A stretch of 64,000 bases of DNA from Lineolata rhizophorae. Lineage: Eukaryota; Ascomycota; Dothideomycetes; Lineolatales; Lineolataceae. A program made the position numbers and the translations under genes. This document shows positions 48,036 through 60,239 of the stretch, piece after piece. Within the stretch, counting starts at the first letter, position 1. Each line of letters starts with the position of its first letter. The notes beneath the pieces are model-generated. The model made no database searches. It had not been told where the DNA came from and saw nothing but the letters and a program-made list of their open reading frames with translations. The stretch is taken from positions 1,499,505 to 1,563,504 of the forward strand of contig MU001670.1 of NCBI GenBank assembly GCA_010093515.1, in the 5' to 3' direction.

Positions 48036-51000
48036 GGTGAACGGTATTCAAAACAAAAGACGTCAACAACTGAAGAAACAACAGTGAGACGAAAAGAAGA
48101 AAACGAGATATTTGGACAATAGAGGACTTCCTCGACGGACGAGAGGAAGGCAGGAATTGCTCGAGGCCTCCAGCTCTGACCAGACGGACGGGATCACTGC
48201 AAGGCTATATATCCCAATTTACCGTCCTCGTCTAGGCTTGGCCGGCAGATGAGTTGTTGACCCCTGCAAGACTGCCGGGTGTTGAGTGGCCCCGCTAAGA
48301 AGGAGCGGCGTGTGCACGCGCTTTCCGGGGGCGGGTTGGGGTGTGGGGGAGGGACACCAGCGCAACCACAAAAGAGGAGAATCCCTGTCTTCCCCAAACC
48401 CCAGATCCGCGAGTTCCACTCCGCATTCGACGACGATTCGAAGCGACCCGCGCACGAGTATGAAGGCGCCGTGGCGGCGGCGTGTGCACCAACCCAGCTC
48501 GAGCGTCGCTTTGCTTCCGCTCGAATGGCACTTGCCCCCGTTGTGGACTCCTTGCCCTGGGCCCCCGGGCTCGTCGATCCTCTTCCACCAGGGCTGGGCC
48601 CTTGTCCACGACGCCGCCACTGGCCGACGAAATGGTTATTTTCCGGGGCTATTCTTTCACTGCCGCTAGCGCCGGCATCTACGTGTTAGCCAAGTGCGGA
48701 GGTGGACCCGCTTGGGCTGGGTTGGGTTTTGCCCATGGGGCGAGCGGGTGGCGGGCGTTTGCTTTAGTCCCGTTCCAGGGCCTGGCTCGTGGTCTTCTTC
48801 GGATGCATCAACGCGGGATGCAGCCGCGCAGCTTCTATCCGCAAGCGCTTCTCGCGACTGGCTACGCCGTTCCACGCCCCGGCCGGACGCATTTCCAAAA
48901 ATGAACATGGACGCGCCGAAAATCGTTGGGAACCGGGCGCGAGGCTGGGAAGCGAGTCACCGGGTTTGCGTTCAGGTGTCCCCCCCCCGTGAGTCAAGGC
49001 CTTCGGCTGGACGGGACATGTACGGCATTTGCCCCAGTGTTCGCGGCGACTTCCCCAGCTGCCGCACACGTGTCGTCGGATATATCCCCTTGACTGTGGA
49101 GAAGTTGGAACCGCTATGCACCCACGAAGTAAGCGACCAAACCCTGGGTCGGGGCCATGGCTCCCAGACATACGTCTTCAGTCCCAAGGCGATCTTAGTT
49201 ACAGACATGCCATGCATAATCGCTATCCGCGGGCCCGGGCCAGAGGAATGAGGATTCCCGCGCGCGAACCATGGCTCCAAAGCGTGTTCGCTGCACGATG
49301 GACGGAGGCAGGGTCGGAAGCTTGTCCAAGAGCTTGGTCGAGCTGCCTCGTGGCGAAGGGGGCTGGAACCTACGACGGTGTTCCTGAATAGGTTGCAAGT
49401 GAAGTCGCATCCATTTTCCCGATTGAGGCTCCCCAGACTCGTGCGTTGAGATGTCGTCCGGGACCTTGTGCTAGCCAAGAATACCAATTGCGCCTCCCGT
49501 CCTTGGCCGCTTAGCAGCTTTAGTTCGAACCCGGGAAAGCCGACACGAAGCGCATGTCGAAGCCACCACCACCGCTTCCCCATCCGAGGCACGTGCAGGC
49601 GCTCAACGTGTGCAAGGCCCCTTCCACCCAAAGCGGCGAAGACATCGGGCTCTGTTCCTGCGACGGCTGCTCACATTGGTAAGGCGTTCTCAAATCACAT
49701 ACCACCAGCAGATGGACTCGGTAGCCTGGATGACCGGATCAACGGTTCGTCGTAGGCGGTCGTGGATGCGCGTCGGGCACCGGACGCATCACTCATAGCA
49801 AGCACCAACCCCCGAGGTGCCTCGAATCGACGTCAAGCTACATGGCCGACCGAGTGGACGGCAGTTGGCTCTTTCGTCTAAACTCGTGTAAGCCAAGGTG
49901 TGCCACCGAGCAGCTACCGGTGATGAGTCGAAAGGCAAGTGTGTGGCTTGATTGGAGAAAGGGTGCAGAGGACGGAGGGTGAACTCTGGCAAATGGGTCT
50001 TCCCGATGGCATACTTTCCGCTAGGCAGCCCTGGCAGCTCGCACCCGGGTTCCGCGCACGCAACGGCCCGGACGCCGAGGCCCAGAGCAACAAGGAAGTC
50101 GATCAACGGGTACAGAGTACGGAGTACAGAGTACAGAGAATAAGTCAAAGCACTTCGAGCCATCTGCTATGTAGGTATTCTGCACGTCCCAGCCTCCTCT
50201 CCCGCTGGTCTTATCAAGACGGCCAAGTGGCTCTGCTGCCGCCGTGAGTTCCCACCCGTGCCACTCCCCTTGTACGGACGGCTTCTCGGGCACCGGAAAT
50301 CTCCACTTGGGTTAGGTACATATGTACTACGTGCGGAGTAGGTGATTTGATACTTATCTCTTGAAGCTGCTACAAAGGCCGAAGGCGCGCCGAGCGGCGC
50401 TAAAAAGCGCCGCGATTCGCCGCCAAGCGATTGGCTTGCAGAAGGCTCGAATCCTTCCGCCCAGATGAAGCGTGCACAAACATGCGGCACAACACCCGAA
50501 GACGTTCAAGTTGCTCGTCCGGAGGCTGGCCCGCCTTCTGGGCATTGAACGCAGGTGAAGCCACGAGCGTCCGTAGGTACTATCTACATAGTACAAAGGG
50601 GCCTAAAACGCAACAGCCTAATCTCGTCCAATCAGGGCGCCTCAATAAGCCAACAGCGGGTTACAGACAGCATAGGTACGTACGACGCGCAGGCTTGCAA
50701 ATCAAGGCGCGCAGAAGTGCCGATTAGCCCCACATGCACGCGCAAAGCACCTGGGGAAAAGACGCCGTGACCTCTTGCTGCCACCGCCGCGCGGGACCGA
50801 TCCACAACGCGAGGGGAAGCTCCACACGCGGGGCGAAGGCTTGGGAGAGAGCAGAGACCGCTGGAGCGGAACAGAGAGGCAGGACTGGCCGGCGGCCCTG
50901 GCCCCGCTAAGCGACTTGCGCACGCCGCCAAAACGCGAATCACCGCCTGGTCCGCCCGTCGGTCCCTCCTCGGCTCCAACGTGCCGAACCACGACGGGTT

Positions 51001-51233
51001 CCCGCGTCCCCTGGGGCCTGTGCCTCCTCGCTCCTCGGGCCCTGGCTCAAGCCCACAAATGAGGGTGGCATGGGCCGCAGCCGTGGGGCTGTAGTATTTC
51101 TTCTGGAAGGGTTGGAACTCTCTCTTTTGAGTCTCCAGTTCCCGATCCCTCTGCTGCTTCCCCGTAGCAGTTCTTCGTGGGCAAGAAAGGCCGCAAAAAA
51201 AGGGAAAAAGGGAACGAAACAAAGTCAGGCAAA
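48036..51233. other. Long divergent upstream region, transporter / P450
   Basis: About 3.2 kb of GC-rich DNA between divergent genes. Both strands carry overlapping frames of 60-220 codons, without motifs or splice logic, and I reject them. It contains several TAC-rich short repeats (50111-50139), a TACGGAGTA copy (50118-50126) and a group of three hairpins (50394-50464). Confidence 0.55.
50394..50464 (+). other. Three adjacent hairpins, the last resembling a tRNA T-arm
   Basis: Hairpin 1 has an 8-bp perfect stem GCGGCGCT / AGCGCCGC with an AAAA loop (50394-50413). Hairpin 2 is CAAGC-GATTG-GCTTG (50424-50438). Hairpin 3 is GAAGG-CTCGAAT-CCTTC (50441-50457), with T-arm geometry, followed by CGCCCAG. 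No matching 5' acceptor strand (CTGGGCG-like) was found upstream, so this is not a complete tRNA. It could be a tRNA relic or a coincidence. Confidence 0.3.
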
Positions 51234-53298
51234 ATGATAACGCAACAACTCGGCCCGCAGATGTCGCTGGCCCTGCTGGAGCTCCAGCACTCCATCAACA
51301 AGTTCGGCGCCGCGAGGATCGCCTACGCCCTGCTGGCCGCGGCCATCACCGCCCTCGTCTGCGATTACGTTCGGATGCTATGGCTCCGATCCAAGATGGT
51401 ACGTACCCCAGCCCAAGACCAGTCGTTTGAGTCCAAGCAAGCAAGGGGAAAAGAGCGGCCTCCATTGACCAGTCCTTTCTCGTTGATCGCTTCTTTCTTT
51501 TTTGGTTTCTTGGGGCCGGAGCTTTGGTTGGCCAGCCGGTGGTCATGGCTGACTCGGTTCGCTGATTTACGACCATTCCAGCCCCCCGGGCCGCTGCCCC
51601 TGCCTATCATCGGCAATACCCACCTGCTGCCCGACAACAAGCCGTGGATCTACTTCGAGCAGCTGGCTAAGCAGTACAACACGCCGCTGATTACCTTTTG
51701 GATTGGAAGGTAAGCTGCTCTCGATTGATAGACACCCTCTCTGCTGCACAGAGGGAAGATCAAGTGACCTCCGGCTCAACGTCGCTGACTCTTCACGAAA
51801 AGAAACCCCACTGTCTGGCTTTGCGATGCCTGGGCCGCGTCCGAACTGCTCGACAAGCGGGCGGGCATCTACGCCTCGCGCCCGCGCATGGTGGTCTTCG
51901 CCGAGCTCAACGCCGGGCAGACCAACCTGGTCAACATGTACTACGGCGACCGGTGGCGGGTGCACCGCAAGCTGACGCACCTGGGCGTCGGCCTGCAGCA
52001 GGTGCGCAAGTACCGCTCGTTCCAGAACGACGAGAGCAAGGTGATTGCGCTCAGCCTGCTGAGCACGCCCGAGAAGTACGTCGAGCACTTCGAGCGGTAC
52101 GCGACGTCGGTGGTGTCGATCATCGGCTTCGGGCGGCGCGTGGCCCGCATCGACGACCCAATCATCCAGGAGGTCATTGCGGTGATGCACCGCGCGGCCG
52201 ACCTCAACGTACCGGGCAAGAGCTTCCCCATGCTCATCGAGACGTTCCCCTGGCTCGCGCGCTTCCCGACGTCCATCGCGCCCTGGAAGCACGGCATGGG
52301 CGGCAAGAAGCGGCACAGCCACGACTTCTTCTACTCGCTCGCGGCCGAGGCCGCCGAGCAGGACGGCCACGACGACTGCTACATGAAGAAGCTGTGGAAG
52401 GAGGCCTCGCAGTACGACCTCTCGCCCGAGGAGATCTCGTCGCTAGCCGGCAACCTGTTCGGCGCCGGCTCCGACACGTCCTCGTCGACGCTCATCACCT
52501 TCGTGCTGGCCTGCTGCGTGTTTCCGGATGCCGTCGCGCCCGCGTGGGAAGAGCTGGACCGCGTCGTGGGCCCGCACCGCAGCCCGACCTTCGACGACGA
52601 GCCCAACCTGCCCTACGTCAAGGCCTTCATGAAGGAGGTCCTCCGCTGGCGCTCCGTCGCCATCATCGGCGGCCAGCCGCACGCCCCGATCCAGGACGAC
52701 TACTACAAGGGCTACCTGATCCCGCGCCAGACGTGGGTCCAGGGCAACGTGTGGGCCATCCATCACAACGAGCGCGAGTTCCCGGACCCGGACCGGTTCA
52801 ACCCCCGTCGCTTCTTGAAGGGCGACGAGAGCAATAGGCCGTTCCCGGCCGAGCGCGGGTACATGACGTTTGGCTGGGGCCGGCGCGTGTGCTCGGGCCA
52901 GGGCTTGGCCGAGCAGGGCACGTTCATCACGGTGGCGCGGCTGCTCTGGGGCTTCAGGATCGAGAAGGCTCGGGGCCCGGATGGCAAGCCGATCGAGCTG
53001 GACATCTTCAACTACACGTACGTTTCCTCCCTATGTCTGTTTTTCTTTTCTTTTTTTTTTTTTTCGCTCCTCTTCAAACGTCGCCGCCCCCGATGCCTCT
53101 GAACTCAGCGTTTGCTTACCCGAGAGACTGCGCAGAAACGGCCTCAACATGCGGCCCCAGCCCTTCAAGTGCAGCATCACGCCGCGCAGCGCCGAGCATG
53201 CCGCCGCCATCGAGCGCGAGGGCCGCCAGGCCCTCCAGGACCTGGCTGTCTACGATGGCGAGACTAAGTACCGCATGAGTCAGTTCTATGGGCGGTAA
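51234..53298 (+). CDS. Cytochrome P450 monooxygenase
   Basis: Four exons fit: 51234-51398, 51582-51709, 51803-53017 and 53136-53298, giving 556 aa. An N-terminal membrane anchor (RIAYALLAAAITALVCDYV) is followed by the proline hinge PPGPLPLPIIGNTHLLP. The I-helix oxygen-binding motif is GAGSDT (about 318-323), ExxR is E376-VLR, and the PDRFNP motif is at about 427-432. The haem-binding loop FGWGRRVCSG carries the Cys ligand at about 461. It should sit on the ER membrane and need a P450 reductase. The overall look resembles the fungal OrdA-like (O-methylsterigmatocystin oxidoreductase-like) group, but family and substrate cannot be assigned from sequence reading. The start ATG is the first in frame and places the membrane anchor at the N-terminus. 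Confidence 0.92.
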
Positions 53299-56145
53299 GA
53301 TTCGGGCCGGACGGGAGTACGCTGATGCGCATTCTCGCGCTGCTGTTTGAGGCGGTATGTGTGAGGACGAAGCTTAGTCACGATGCATGCGTGTCTGGTT
53401 TTCTTAATTTGAGAATGGGATGGACTATGTTGCTTGACGGTTTTGTAAATAGCGCCATGAAAGACTCGTAAAGAGCATTACCCATCTGTTTTTTTTTCTT
53501 TTTAATGATGCTTCGAATTGTTAGGCTTAAGATTGTGCTTTGTCATTTGGCGGTGCTATTGAGTCTGTCTTGACGGTACGGAAGAGTAAGTGCCAAGTAG
53601 CTGCCTCTCCTCACTCAATGCTGGACTAATTGCCCCAACATGATGGAGACGCAGAGAGAAACTGAAAGTGGTGGATCTCCTTTTGCGATAGACTTGGAAT
53701 TGGATGCATCCATAGTCTGAAAACGTCATTTCCTACATTCCGGGCCTGTTCAAGCGACTACCGGGCTTCAGTAGGTCGTACGGCGATAGCAGATGTTTCC
53801 AAAATTTACTGGAACACTCCAAATGGACATGTCCCTCGATGTTCCTCGATCGATTTTGCCGCACAATACCAAAATGTAGCAAACTTCCCACATCACAACG
53901 ACATTCTCAGTACTCGTCCGCGCCAGTCCAAAGTGGCACAACCGGATATCTCGGTCTAGTCCAAACGCTAGAGCCTTTGCCTCGGCTCCCTAATGCCGTG
54001 TCGCACTTCTCCCCGGACGCCCCACGTGGTAGTGGAGGCTCCAGCCCCGGATATCTGCCACGTGGCAGTCGGGCCGGGAATTGGGCTGTTTTATCTCCGC
54101 GTCGGCAATTGGTGCGACGATTGTTTAATTATCATGCGAATTGCTTTTCTTGCTTCGCCTGTTTTAGCCTTGAGCAAAGAGAGGAAAAGAGGGAAAGAGC
54201 TACTAGGGTTGTTGGAGGGACTTTGCCCCTGGCTTGGCGACGAGGTGTGGCGTTGATTTCGGGTAGTCGGATGTGGATGCCGTAAAAGAGAAATAACGGT
54301 TGGATGATTGAGGCGCGTTTGGTTCGTTGGGAGAGGACGGAAGGTTCTTTGGGCGGACTATCTGCCACGCGGGTGAAGCTGTCGTTCGGATGGGATACGA
54401 TTGAAAAGTCGGGGTAGTAAGTGCCGAAGGGTCCAAGTGGGTCATATGGATAAGGCACCCAGTGAAGCGTGCGGTATGGATGTTCGTGCCTTGTTGCGGA
54501 ATAGCCAAGTTGAATGATAAGGTGAGGGGTGGAGTCTCGGTACAATATGCCACCTAGGCAAGTAATGTATCCTAATCTTACGATATCTAGAGGCTGGAAA
54601 TGATCAACGACTTTGTCGATGTAATGAAACTACTTAGTGTGGATGTGAAATAAATACGGGCAAGGAATCGTGTGATAAAAACTCATCCTTCACGTAACGT
54701 GAATTCCGCTCTAAATTTACAATATGCTAAACCATGTACTCACATATAATTGCAAGAGAGCAATTTGAAACATATAAAGCGAGAGGCTTTTGCTAGAAGT
54801 CAAAGAGTTCTTGTCAGTTTCCAATCATATTGTTGCGTTCGTAGGGGCCGAACAATGAAGTTGGTGCTGCGCAACATGCATCAAAACTCAGGGTTCACTC
54901 AACTGGGCTCACCTCTTATAAAAAGACTGTATATGACGGGACCGTGATGGTCATGTAATAAGAGGCCAGACGCGGAGTTGACAATTGTGCATATTGGAAA
55001 GAAGTGCCTGAGTTTCTCGACTCACTACATAAATTGGACACTGAGTTCGCCTGTCAGGATTCACGTGTACAAAAACGTACACGTAGTCCCTACATGATCC
55101 AAATAATAGTGAGAGGTAGCAAAGAACTGAGCAAAACACCAACAAATACTATTCCATGGAAAATGTTTATTTGATCTGGAAACTGAAGCATTAAAATTCG
55201 GAGATGTCCACACCATAAAGCAGAGGTAGTGAACGAAATGTCAAGAAAACAACTGAACATGTTTTATTTGCTTCCCACAACGTTGGAATTTGAGATATGT
55301 CGATTCATCATGAAGGAATCTCTGGTTCCACGCTGTTGCAGACCGTTGTATTGCCACATTAGATTGGTCAAAGATCTCTATCAGAATACAAAATATTACT
55401 AATTTTTCAGATGAAAAAAGGCGCAAATGCAAAAAAAAAGAAATACCATAGGATTGAGGTAAAATCGGATAGATAATCCCTAGATACAATACACTGTGCG
55501 CCACTTTCCTATTGGGATTTCGTGTCATTCGATGCTCTGCATGATAGAGCCCGGAATTCTTCGGCTGCAGTATGCCAAGAAGGTCGGAGATAGCACCATA
55601 AAACCCATAGCTTTACTATTTGTGGAAAGCGCCACAAAGGAGTAGGTTTCATCGTCAAAGTCCCTGAGAACGAATTTGAATGCTAGTTGAAGGGAGCTAT
55701 GGCATCTCCGCAAGAAGGAGAAATACGCCCCACGACTACAACAAGCTTTACAGGCTGCTCTATACCTAGCTTTGGGTCCTCACACCGAAATAGACGCTGC
55801 AATATTTGAAATATTCGAGAAGAGCGATGGGATGAAATGGCCGATTCTAGGATGCTGATGGTGAATAACCCTGATTATCTTGTAAAATATGGTATAAATA
55901 AGCTGATTGCTTCGTACATAGCTGTACAAGCACAGGGACAACAGAAGGCAAGCGAGGAGGAATTTCACCAGAAAGAGTGGTGGCACAATGGCAACGCTGG
56001 AGGGGTTAAGATGCGGTCTTGGCATCTGGAAGTCGACACACGATCACGTGCAGCCTATGAAGCAACGTAACCCGCTAACGCGGCGTCGACAAACATCGAG
56101 CTCTCATCTTCCCCATAACACGTTGTGACCTCCAACTTCCCCACA
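53299..56145. other. Intergenic region, partly A+T-rich
   Basis: The left part (to about 54540) is the P450 3' flank with a few open frames of no recognisable family. From about 54550 to 56050 it becomes A+T-rich, with stops in all frames. A 14-bp palindrome sits at 54055-54068. The last about 90 bp should contain the leader of the gene at 56146. Confidence 0.55.
54055..54068. promoter_or_regulatory. 14-bp perfect palindrome around a CACGTG E-box
   Basis: CTGCCACGTGGCAG is its own reverse complement, centred on the bHLH/bZIP core CACGTG. A second CCACGTGG lies about 32 bp upstream (54022-54029). It is far from any called start codon, so a regulatory role is uncertain. Confidence 0.25.
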
Positions 56146-58190
56146 ATGGCCGACATCGACGAAAAAGAGAAGGCGGAGAAGCTCGCCGCTGCGAAAAAGC
56201 GTGTAAGTCAACAATCCGCTCCGCTCGAATAGCACGACATCGAAGCCCACAGCTTGGCGTCGTAGCTTCCACACTCCTTACCTTTTAGCTTACAGCTCGC
56301 TAATTTTTCACACCCTGCTCCTAGTTTGAGGAATTGAAAAAGCATAAAGGCAAGAAAGGGGCCGGGAGTGGAAAGAAAAAAGCTGCGAGCGAAAAGGCCG
56401 ACACCGGCGTTGAATCTGCCACAACAAGCAAACTCGACGTGGACAAGGATGACGAAACCAAAGCTGCCGACGCGGCTGACAACGATGCTGTTCCCACGTC
56501 TGAGTCCCCTGAGATGACAAAGGATGAGCCGGAAAAGGCTGGACGCGCCAGTCATGGCCGCCAACCGTCCCTCTCCCTCCAGTCGAAAATGCGGTCGGAC
56601 AGCTTTAGGAAGACATCAGCGGGGGCGTCCGCTACGTCACCGACCTCGGCGCTCAAGTCGCCGACGGGAGGAGGTTCATTGCCACCCTTGAGCCCGGGCC
56701 AAGATACTGTCAACGATATCTACAGGAAACAGGCGACGCGGATCGAGGAGTTGGAGAAGGAGAATAAGCGGTTGCAGACAGAGTCAAAAGAAGCGGAGGC
56801 GCGCTGGAAGAGGACGGAAGAGGAGCTGGAGGAACTGAGGGAGGCTAGCAGTGAGGTTGCGGAGCTGAAGAGCAAGGCAGACCAAGCTGGGAAGGGGGCC
56901 GAAGAGGCTGACAAACTGGTAAGCAAACTATTAGCGCTAGTTTGCCCTTCTATGTCGTTCTGATGCGTTCTACAGAAGTCTGAGCTCGCCGCGCTCCAGC
57001 GCCAGAATGCTCACCTCCAATCGCAAGCTTCCAAACCGGCACGACGCATCTCTACCTCGTCCCCGTCCAACACAACCACCGATACCGAGCTCGCCGCCCA
57101 GCTCGCCTCCAAATCTGCCACCATCGAGTCTCTCGAACTCGAACTCTCAAACCTACGCGCCTCCCTCTCCTCGGCCGAGTCCAGCCGCAGCAGCCAAACC
57201 GCACAAATCGCGTCGCTCGAGACGTCGCGCGACAAGGCGCAGTCCGCTGCCGACGCCGCGCAGCAGGAGCTCGTCGACCTGAAAACGAACCTAGAGCGAG
57301 CATCGGAGCGCGCCGTGCAGGAAGGCTCCGAGCGCAGCAGCGCCGAGACGCGCATCGCACAGCTGGAAGCCGAGCTCGCGGCCGCGACGCGCGCCAAGGC
57401 CGACGCGGCGCGGCGCGCCGACACGCTCGAGAAGAAAGTCGAAACGCTGACGACGCTGCACCGCGACTCGGAGGCGCGACACGCGGCCCGCGCCCGCGAG
57501 GCGGACAAGGTCGAGCGCGACGCCCGCGAGCTGCGGTCGCGCGTCGCGGCGCTGAGCAACGAGAACGCGCGCCTGAAGGAGGAGTGCGAGCGTAGCCGCA
57601 AGGCGAACGCGCAGCCCGGCGGCGGACACGACGACGCCGGCCTGGATGAACTCGAGGACGAGCACCGCGCCAAGCTGGAGCGCCGCGTTCGCGAGCTCGA
57701 GGCCGAGGTGTTCGACCTGCGTCGCGGGGTGTGGCGCGAGCGCCGGCGCGAGATGCAAGGAGGCATGGAGTATGGCGAGGGCGGTGCGGGTGGCGCGACT
57801 GGGGGAGGCTTCGACGACGTCGATCTTTCGGCTGGTGGCGCCTCGCCGCGCGTTGCGTCGCCGGCCTCGGCCGCGCGCCAGCACAGCTCGTTCCAGGACG
57901 TGCTGCAGAGCGGGATCAGCGCGTTCACGAGCCACGAAGGTAGGCGGCGCGGGTCGTCAAATGCACGGTCGGCGACCGGGCATGCGCGCGGCCAAAGCAT
58001 GGGGTTGTTGGGTGAAGATGATGAGGACTTCGCGTTTGACGAGGATGCGTTCAGGCTGGCGCAGGAGGAGGAGGCGCGGAAGAGAGTAGAGAGGGTGAGG
58101 GAGATAAAGAGAGGGTTGAAGGATTGGGAGGGGTGGAGGGTGGATATGGTAGATTTGAGGGCGACTATGGGAGGGGTTTTCGACATTTGA
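56146..58190 (+). CDS. Golgin-like long coiled-coil protein
   Basis: Three exons fit: 56146-56202, 56325-56918 and 56976-58190, all phase 0, giving 621 aa. The N-terminus (MADIDEKEKAEKLAAAKKRF followed by EELKKHKGKK) is an amphipathic Lys/Ala-rich helix of the kind found at the start of fungal golgins and so-called M-protein-repeat proteins. A Ser/Pro-rich linker follows, with phosphosite-like SPT/SP motifs. The protein then has a nearly continuous heptad coiled coil from about residue 190 to 460. The C-terminal part is Gly/Ser-rich, then acidic (DEDFAFDEDAF), and ends in a short helix. A role as a Golgi tether is a guess from architecture; no enzymatic motif is present. It is a housekeeping-looking gene sitting among oxidoreductases. 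Confidence 0.78.
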
Positions 58191-58562
58191 TTACGTCTTT
58201 TGTCGTTGGCGCATGTGTTTGATGCTGGGCGACGGGCTGCCGAGGGCAACTGGTTGGGTAGGCATAGGAGGCTCTATTGTATGAGGTATGTCCCTATATA
58301 AAACGGGCGTTGTGCTTGGGAGTATCGGATACTTTTCCTTTTCGAGTATATGGGTAAGTCAACTTCAAGCTTTGGTCAAGCGGCATGATGTACTCCTAAC
58401 AACATAAGTGTGGTGGCTGAAATAGATCTTGCTCGTAGTTGAGTTCTAGATGCTACTTGCTATCTTGGATGCTTTCTTATCTCTAACCGCGGTTACATAT
58501 ATACAAGACAATGGAAATCACACTCCAGTGGCTGTAACAACAGTAGTAAAGAGGAGGGTAGC
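58191..58562. other. Convergent intergenic region
   Basis: About 370 bp between the stop codons of two convergent genes. It holds their 3' UTRs and nothing else recognised. Confidence 0.7.
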
Positions 58563-60239
58563 TCATAGCTTGCTGAAGAGCGGCGTAATCTGTCCCTGGG
58601 CTAGTTCTTTCCTCACCTGTTCGCTCACCTCGTTCCAGCGCTCCCGCGCATCCTTCTCAGCGTCGTACGCATACAGCCAACGGTTCTGCGATACAGTCAG
58701 CGCCACACATTTCTTCCACACGAGCTTAATCTTGCAGACGCTATTCCAACTCACCTTAATCTTGCACATCTCAGGATCGATCTCCTGCCCGGCATTGAAC
58801 TCCTTCAACACGTTGTGCCAGCGATCCCTCAAGTCTTCACCATTCGTCTGACTGGCCCTCACCCGCGGGAAGCGCAACTTCTCGTACGCGCGCGTCGCGA
58901 CGGGAATCTCGTCGGTGGATGCCACCAAATCCAGACAGGTAGCCAAGACACCCGCACTCTCGGTGGCCTGGCTCGCGCCCTGGGCGCTCGTCGGCAGATG
59001 CGCGTGGCAACTATCGCCGAGCAACGCGATGCGATGCGCGCCAGGGCTAACCCAAGTGGGCAGGGGCTTCCTGTAGCAGATCTTCCAATCGAGGCACGAG
59101 TCGGTGGCGTTGATAGCCTCGCGAATGGTAGGGTCGATGTCGGCGGCAAGGCGGCGCACCTCGTCCATGTCGCCTGGCTGGAACCACGACTCGGGCACGT
59201 CGCCGTCGTCCTTGTGCGTCAGGATCCAGTTGAACTCGTCGCCGTTGCGCAGCGTGTTCTGTACGACGTGCATGTCGGGCCCGATCCAGATGTTGACCGA
59301 GTCACGGGCCATGAGAGGTCCGCACAGCGGGTTCGACTTGAGGTCTGCGGACGGCTTGAAGAAGGCGCGGAAGCAGGCGTAGCCGGAGTTGACGGGGTCG
59401 TCGCGCATGCCGAGGACGAGCGGCCGTGCAAGCGACTTGATGCCATCGCTTGCGACGATGATGTCGGCGTGCATCTTCTCGCCAGATTTGAGCGTGAGGG
59501 AGGGGTTGGCGGAGTCGTCATAGGCTACGACCTGTGAAGGCTGTTAATATGTTGATTCGCCGTTTCACGTCTCGTTTTGCTTGCCTCGGCGCCCATGCGG
59601 ATGGGGATCCCTTTTTGCTTGACCCACTTGAGGAATATCTGCATCGAATATTAGCATTAGGGACTCTAGCGTACGGATTGTTTGGACTGAACCTGTCGCT
59701 CACCTCATGATAATCCCCTCTATGCCCAATATACCCCTAATGGCAATTACCCAGTCAGCGCATCCAAATCGCACTCGAACTACAACACCATCACGCTCCC
59801 TCGGGACTCCTCTCCTCGTCTCTCCATCTTTCTAGGGGCCCATCCAAAACCTACCGCCATATCCATGAGCTCCTGCACCGCCAGCACCTTCCCGTCCCAC
59901 CACCGCCTTATCTGCATACTCGGCGCCTGATTCCCAATCGCCTTCACCTCGTCGACATCACAGCCCCACCGCGCTAGCAACTTAAACGCATTCTCGCCCA
60001 GGCCCAGCGAGTCGCCCAGCCGCCCAAACTCGCGCACTTTGTCCAGCACGGCGAGGACTTGGTGGCCGTGGGCGTGCAGCGCGAGTGCGGCCGCGCAGCC
60101 GCCTAGGCCGGCGCCTACCACGATTGCTAAAGAGGAGAGGGGGGGTTAGCTAAGGGTGTAGAGAGTGAGAGGAAAGGAGAAACGTACCGGTAAATCTGCG
60201 GCGGGGGGTGCCTTGGGAAGTGCTGGTGGTGTTGCTCAT
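58563..60239 (-). CDS. FAD-dependent aromatic-type monooxygenase, second copy
   Basis: Six exons on the minus strand fit: 60188-60239, 59855-60126, 59704-59736 (33 nt), 59585-59638 (54 nt), 58755-59531 and 58563-58685, giving 436 aa. Class A flavoprotein monooxygenase motifs: AIVVGAGLGGCAAA (G22-x-G24-x-x-G27), the DG motif SDGIKSLARP (D166-G167), and the GD motif LLGDSCHAHLPTSAQGA (G309-D310). The acidic residue at the end of strand 2 is Asp46 rather than the usual Glu. The intron between exons 4 and 5 has a GC donor (GAG followed by GCAAGC) and spans 53 nt. The last intron (58686-58754, 69 nt) is in frame and stop-free, so its retention would add 23 residues. Family enzymes hydroxylate aromatic acids or polyketides with NAD(P)H and O2; the substrate is unknown. 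Confidence 0.86.

Noticed and set aside
49510-49540. TTCGAACCC as a possible tRNA B-box
   Set aside because: No A-box or cloverleaf pairing upstream.
48219-49631. Overlapping open frames of 104-219 codons on both strands
   Set aside because: Mutually overlapping, without motifs, and in a GC-rich divergent promoter region.
50441-50464. tRNA gene ending in a GAAGG-CTCGAAT-CCTTC T-arm
   Set aside because: No pairing 5' acceptor strand and no proper anticodon arm (hairpin 1 has an even 4-nt loop). Kept only as a structural curiosity.
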